NCBI GenBank assembly: GCA_031254385.1
Contig: JAIRUO010000082.1
Span: 1-10,283 of the forward strand
Length of the DNA stretch: 10,283 nt
Direction: 5' to 3'
Origin: Treponema sp.
GTDB taxonomy: Bacteria > Spirochaetota > Spirochaetia > Treponematales > Breznakiellaceae
How positions within the stretch are numbered: position 1 is the first letter of the stretch; the number at the start of each line of letters is the position of its first letter. The notes under the pieces were generated by a model. The model had not been told where the DNA came from and made no database searches. It saw only the letters and a program-made list of their open reading frames with translations. The position numbers and the translations under genes were made by a program. Positions 7,547 through 10,283 of this stretch are shown one piece after another.

Positions 7547-9292
7547 TTACCTCAATAGAACCCCTTCCCAGGGAAGCAGGGTTCCGTTCAGTTCCGTGCG
7601 ATCAGCGGTAGAGACAAGCACCGCGCCGATCAAACAGGTAGCGGTCTTTTGAGGCAGTTTGGCTATGAATGAAGAAAAGTTAAGCGCTACCGTATAAACT
7701 TCGTCCCCCAATGTACGCCGATAAAGCATAAGGCGATCATCGGCGTAGAGAGGCACAAATTCGCCGAATTTAAGACATTCGGTTTTTTTCCGCAGGGCGA
7801 TAAGGCTCTTGTAGAAATTCAAAATCGAAGCGGGATCGTTTTTTTGGGATTCATAATTTATATACTTATGATTGGCGTTTACACCGAGCCAGGGCTTTAC
7901 CTTGCTAAAGCCCGCGTTCTCTCCGGCAGTCCATTGCATTGGCGTCCGGGCGTTGTCGCGGGAGCTAGCTTTGATCCACTTCCAGCGTAAAAAGCCGGGT
8001 ATGTGCAATTTTTTCATCAGTTTATCCAGGCCGTGGCTTTCGACATCGTTCACTTCTTTAAGGCTCTTAAAATCGAAATTGTTCATGCCAATTTCTTGGC
8101 CCTGATAAATAAAGGGCGTGCCACGGAGGGTCAGTTCCAGAAGAGCCAGCATTTTTGCGCTCTGTTCCCGATATTTCCCGGCATCGCCGAAATGGGAAAC
8201 GATACGGCTCTGGTCGTGGTTTTCCAGATACAGGGCATTCCACTGGAGGCCCTGCTGCCACTTGGTTAAAACTTCAAGGAGTTTTGAGGCCCGAAACTTT
8301 TTGGGGATGAAGCGGGCGATGCGGCGATCTATCTCAAGGTGCTCAAAATAAAAAAGCATATCCAATTCTCTGCGGCTTTCGTCGCAGAGGAGTTTTGCCT
8401 CGTCAAGGTCAACCATGACGGTTTCGCCTACGGTAAAGCAGTCGTAATGATCCAGCAGGTCCCGGCGCAATTCCCGCAGTGTGGCGTGGTTCCCCTCCTG
8501 GCCCTTGTAGTGCTCAATACCCCGGACGGCCATACTTTTCTTGCCGTCCTCAAGACTTGTTTTGTAGATGATGTTAATCACATCGCAGCGGAAACCTGCG
8601 GCGCCTTTATCCAGCCAGAAGCGGAGTATCTTTTTTATTTCTTCGATTACTTTAGGATTTTTGTAATTAAGGTCAGGCTGCTTTTTATCAAAAAGGTGCA
8701 GATAATACTCGCCGCTTTTTTCGTCATACTCCCAGACCTCGCCCATAAAAAAGCCCGTCCAGTTATTGGGGGGCCGCCTTGCTTTAGGCGGCAGGGAGGC
8801 CGCTGGTTCTATAGTTTTAGCTGGAGTTTTTGCAATGCAAAAACTCCGAGCTGAAAAATGGCACGGAAGCCATTTTTCAGCACCTTCTTGCCGAGGCGGG
8901 CACCATATATAGTAATCCCGGTAAGGACTCGCGGGGTCCCGGCTTTTCTGAAACCACTCGTGCTCATCGGAAGTATGGTTTATCACCATATCCATGATGA
9001 TTTTTATATCCCGCTTCGCAGCTTCGGCAAAAAGCCTTTCCATGTCCGCCATGGTCCCGAACTTGGGATCAATGGAATAATAATCGCTGATATCGTAGCC
9101 GTTATCCGCATCCGGCGATTTATACACAGGCGAAAGCCAGATGATGCCCGCGCCCAGGTCTTTGATTTCGTCCAGCCGCGAGATGATCCCCGGAATATCG
9201 CCTATGCCATCATTGGCTGTTTTGCCAGAATCCTGAAAACTGCGGGGATATATCTGGTATGCGATACGGTCTTTCCACCAAGGGTGCATCAT
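7547..9292 (-). CDS. GH13 alpha-glucosidase, oligo-1,6-glucosidase type, with in-frame insertion
   Basis: A family GH13 enzyme that releases glucose from the non-reducing end of short alpha-glucans, probably in the cytoplasm since no signal peptide is seen. The 581-residue protein has the family signatures in order: WWKDRIAYQIYPRSF (5-19), DMVINHTSDEH (101-111), QPDLN (205-209), GFRCDVIN with nucleophile D237 (233-240), TVGET with acid/base E290, LENHDQSR with D360 (357-364) and RTPMQWT (449-455). Val238 after the nucleophile and the QPDLN motif are, in this subfamily, typical of alpha-1,6 specificity. Two things are odd. Residues 138-172 are an extra stretch of about 35 residues between YRDYYIW and PPNNW, encoded by a hairpin-rich element. 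The Ca-binding-type loop near 21-32 reads DSGKTANDGIGD, three residues longer than the usual DSNGDGIGD. Start is ATG at 9290-9292 or the adjacent ATG at 9287-9289; neither has a Shine-Dalgarno sequence. Family certain, substrate inferred. Confidence 0.93.
   Translation of the reverse strand: MMHPWWKDRIAYQIYPRSFQDSGKTANDGIGDIPGIISRLDEIKDLGAGIIWLSPVYKSPDADNGYDISDYYSIDPKFGTMADMERLFAEAAKRDIKIIMDMVINHTSDEHEWFQKSRDPASPYRDYYIWCPPRQEGAEKWLPCHFSARSFCIAKTPAKTIEPAASLPPKARRPPNNWTGFFMGEVWEYDEKSGEYYLHLFDKKQPDLNYKNPKVIEEIKKILRFWLDKGAAGFRCDVINIIYKTSLEDGKKSMAVRGIEHYKGQEGNHATLRELRRDLLDHYDCFTVGETVMVDLDEAKLLCDESRRELDMLFYFEHLEIDRRIARFIPKKFRASKLLEVLTKWQQGLQWNALYLENHDQSRIVSHFGDAGKYREQSAKMLALLELTLRGTPFIYQGQEIGMNNFDFKSLKEVNDVESHGLDKLMKKLHIPGFLRWKWIKASSRDNARTPMQWTAGENAGFSKVKPWLGVNANHKYINYESQKNDPASILNFYKSLIALRKKTECLKFGEFVPLYADDRLMLYRRTLGDEVYTVALNFSSFIAKLPQKTATCLIGAVLVSTADRTELNGTLLPWEGVLLR
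8773..8881 (-). repeat. Triple-hairpin palindromic element inserted in frame in the GH13 gene
   Basis: Three adjoining inverted repeats fill this stretch. GCCGCCT and AGGCGGC form 7-bp arms at 8773-8779 and 8786-8792. GGAGTTTTTGCA and TGCAAAAACTCC form 12-bp arms around a single A at 8823-8847, extended to 8819-8852 by flanking AGCT copies with one bulged G. GCTGAAAAATGGC and GCCATTTTTCAGC form 13-bp arms with a 6-base loop at 8850-8881. The second and third palindromes share three bases. The block coincides with the protein segment that has no counterpart in related glucosidases (residues 138-172), and its reading frame is open throughout. Boundaries are uncertain by a few bases, and I see no clear target duplication. 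A mobile or dispersed palindromic element is inferred; the palindromes themselves are exact. Confidence 0.75.
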
Positions 9293-9296
9293 GTCA

Positions 9297-9325
9297 AGAA
9301 TAATAAAAAGAGGCGTTTATCGCAA
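9297..9325 (-). promoter_or_regulatory. Possible promoter directly against the GH13 start
   Basis: On the minus strand TTGCGA (9320-9325) and TATTCT (9297-9302) are 17 bases apart, and only four bases separate the -10 box from the first ATG (seven from the second). A transcript from here would have essentially no leader, in line with the absence of a ribosome binding site. Each box matches the consensus only partly, so this is tentative. Confidence 0.3.
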
Positions 9326-9373
9326 GCTTGGACTGAAAAGCGATGTCAGCAGTAACATTATAAACTTAAGCCT

Positions 9374-9946
9374 TTAAGAAATAATTTCCACAATGTCGTC
9401 GTTTTTAAGGCCAGCCGCGTTGCCTTCGTCAGTATCAACGTGTATTTCTGAAAGATGCGCGTCTCCTGCGCGGATAAGGACATTTTCAAAAATAAGGGGC
9501 CTGGTTCCAGAAACTTTTACCTTTACCCAATCCTTGTCCTTAACTCCGGCTTCTTGCGCTTGGGCAGGAGAAAGATGAATGTGCCGCAGGGCAATAATAG
9601 CGCCCTTTGCCAAATCAATTTCGCCGGCAGGGCCTGTAAGCTTGACGCCGGGGCTGCCGTCCAAGACACCCGATTCACGCACAGGCAGGGTAAGGCCAAG
9701 GCCACGGGCATCGGTCATAGCAAGTTCAACCTGGGATTCCTTGCGGGTAGGCCCCAGAACACGGACGCCCTTAAGGGTTCCTTTGGGGCCCGTAATGTCT
9801 ACCACTTCTTCCGCCGCAAACTGCCCCGGCTGCTTAAGTTCCTTTTTTACGGTAAGTTTATGCCCTGCGCCAAAAAGAGCCGCCAGATCAGCTTCGCTCA
9901 AATGAAGATGCTTATTGGAAATTCCTACTCCGACTTTATATCCCAT
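9374..9946 (-). CDS. pduL: Phosphate propanoyltransferase PduL (phosphotransacylase)
   Basis: PduL is a zinc-dependent phosphotransacylase, unrelated to Pta, that interconverts acyl-CoA plus phosphate with acyl phosphate plus CoA; in organisms without microcompartments it can serve as the phosphotransacetylase feeding acetate kinase. The 190 residues cover both beta-barrel domains. Metal-ligand-type His pairs are visible as SNKHLHLS (H13, H15) and RHIHLSP (H122, H124), with more His at 164 and 169, the conserved R90 in LPVRESG, KQPGQFAAEE (38-47), GVRVLGP (60-66) and HVDTDEGNAAGL (169-180). The conserved core begins within five residues of the start, so the N-terminal encapsulation helix of microcompartment PduL is absent and a cytosolic enzyme is inferred. 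A GGAGG lies six bases before the ATG at 9944-9946. No acetate kinase or shell-protein gene is in the window; the next gene downstream is the glucosidase after 81 bases. Confidence 0.95.
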   Translation of the reverse strand: MGYKVGVGISNKHLHLSEADLAALFGAGHKLTVKKELKQPGQFAAEEVVDITGPKGTLKGVRVLGPTRKESQVELAMTDARGLGLTLPVRESGVLDGSPGVKLTGPAGEIDLAKGAIIALRHIHLSPAQAQEAGVKDKDWVKVKVSGTRPLIFENVLIRAGDAHLSEIHVDTDEGNAAGLKNDDIVEIIS

Positions 9947-9952
9947 TTTATT

Positions 9953-9957
9953 CCTCC
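9953..9957 (-). promoter_or_regulatory. Ribosome binding site of pduL
   Basis: A full GGAGG on the minus strand, six bases before the pduL ATG, fixes the start codon. Confidence 0.8.
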
Positions 9958-9982
9958 GTTAAATAATTGTCTTTTGATTAAT

Positions 9983-10010
9983 ATTATACCAAACTGACGG
10001 TTTATGTAAT
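9983..10010 (-). promoter_or_regulatory. Promoter of pduL
   Basis: A perfect TATAAT -10 box lies at 9983-9988 on the minus strand. The best -35 candidate is ATTACA (10005-10010, four of six consensus bases) with 16 bases between. The predicted start near 9976 gives a leader of about 30 bases holding the GGAGG site. Confidence 0.6.
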
Positions 10011-10051
10011 GGGGGATTAGAAATTAGGGCAGCAATTTTACACTTATCGCT

Positions 10052-10078
10052 TTGAACGCAAAAGGTATCTGCTATAGT
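10052..10078 (+). promoter_or_regulatory. Promoter reading into the hairpin-bounded element
   Basis: TATAGT at 10073-10078 is a good -10 box. TTGAAC at 10052-10057 (15-base spacer), or the overlapping TTTGAA at 10051 (16-base spacer), could be the -35. Transcription would begin near 10085, inside the left arm of the 15-bp inverted repeat. Confidence 0.4.
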
Positions 10079-10204
10079 CCGCCGGTATGGGAATCCGCCC
10101 ATTCAGGCCGACAGTTGCGTGGCATTTCTTTACGCAGGCTCTGGCCTGGCATTTTCCTTCTCACGCAAAGCGTCCTTCATGGGCACCCGTTCCCATACCG
10201 GCGG
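10079..10204 (+). ncRNA. Candidate structured RNA or palindromic repeat element, unidentified
   Basis: The stretch is closed by a perfect 15-bp inverted repeat, CCGCCGGTATGGGAA at 10079-10093 and its reverse complement at 10190-10204. Inside, more pairings can be nested: GCCCAT with ATGGGC, TTGCGTG with CACGCAA, and a central hairpin CAGGC-TCTG-GCCTG. This gives one long rod with internal loops. It lacks the marks I would require for SRP RNA (GGAA loop with GGAAGCA), tRNA, tmRNA or RNase P RNA; 6S RNA is conceivable from the rod shape, but the length of about 126 bases is short. There is no T run after the right arm, so it is not a simple terminator. Strand is assigned from the upstream promoter. 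A dispersed repeat that is not a functional RNA remains equally possible. Confidence 0.4.
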
Positions 10205-10216
10205 GAATAACAGACA

Positions 10217-10245
10217 TCAATGCGTTCAATGCGCTAATGTATAAT
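10217..10245 (+). promoter_or_regulatory. Direct repeat beside a TATAAT box
   Basis: TCAATGCG occurs twice, at 10217-10224 and 10226-10233, a 9-base period, just before a perfect TATAAT at 10240-10245. The repeats occupy the place of a -35 box, as activator-dependent promoters sometimes show. Any gene it serves would begin beyond the window, so the role is speculative. Confidence 0.25.
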
Positions 10246-10283
10246 TTGTTTCAAAGATTTTTCCATTTCACCCTTCGGCATAA

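Noticed and set aside
8773..8881. Frameshift or assembly error in the glucosidase gene
   Set aside because: The same frame is open before, through and after the extra segment and the conserved flanking motifs stay in phase, so an in-frame insertion fits better.
8773..8881. Intrinsic terminator or CRISPR repeat
   Set aside because: The hairpins lie in the middle of a coding sequence without a following T run, and they are three different palindromes without regularly spaced identical repeats or spacers.
37..9946. A defence island or other novel multi-gene system built around the AddB-like nuclease
   Set aside because: All neighbours are recognisable housekeeping or sugar-metabolism genes, and no toxin, reverse transcriptase, CRISPR, phage or transposase gene is seen.
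10079..10204. SRP RNA (ffs), tempting because ffh is in the window
   Set aside because: The conserved apical loop with GGAA and the GGAAGCA-type internal loop are absent.

Overview
The window carries seven protein-coding genes of ordinary bacterial housekeeping and sugar metabolism, most likely from a spirochete of the Treponema group. That placement is an inference from the overall look of the proteins, roughly balanced base composition and the gene set; no rRNA or tRNA is present to confirm it.

Layout. (1) 37-1383, plus: ffh, the signal recognition particle GTPase, starting almost at the window edge behind a promoter whose predicted transcription start falls on the ATG. (2) 1605-4382, minus: a large AddB/RexB-like protein with a complete RecB-type nuclease domain and four cysteines placed for an iron-sulfur staple, but no visible Walker A motif and no AddA partner nearby. 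(3) 4528-5199, plus: a SanA/YdcF (DUF218) membrane-anchored protein, divergent from the nuclease gene and with a TTG start. (4) 5241-9946, minus: four genes in one direction, transcribed pduL, then a GH13 alpha-glucosidase, then uxaC, then rlmB. Gaps are 81, 80 and 27 bases. Promoter-like sequences precede pduL, the glucosidase and uxaC, so this is probably several overlapping transcription units. (5) 9947-10283: 337 bases without an established gene, holding the pduL promoter, a 126-base structure closed by a perfect 15-bp inverted repeat, and a short direct repeat beside a TATAAT box.

Functionally, the glucosidase (glucose release from alpha-linked oligosaccharides), UxaC (uronate entry into the hexuronate pathway) and PduL (acyl-CoA to acyl phosphate, towards acetate and ATP) fit a fermenter of plant-derived sugars. 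RlmB and Ffh are core ribosome-maturation and protein-targeting functions and need not be linked to the sugar genes.

The most unusual feature is inside the glucosidase gene: about 105 extra bases (about 8773-8881), made of three back-to-back hairpins, interrupt the protein between two conserved stretches without breaking the frame. It resembles in kind, not in sequence, the palindromic elements of Rickettsia that insert in frame into genes. The second notable signal is the hairpin-bounded element at 10079-10204, which has a promoter directly in front of it and could be a structured RNA or another dispersed repeat. A third theme is start-site style: uxaC, pduL and sanA have clear Shine-Dalgarno sequences, while ffh, the nuclease gene and the glucosidase have none, and for ffh the promoter spacing points to a leaderless mRNA.
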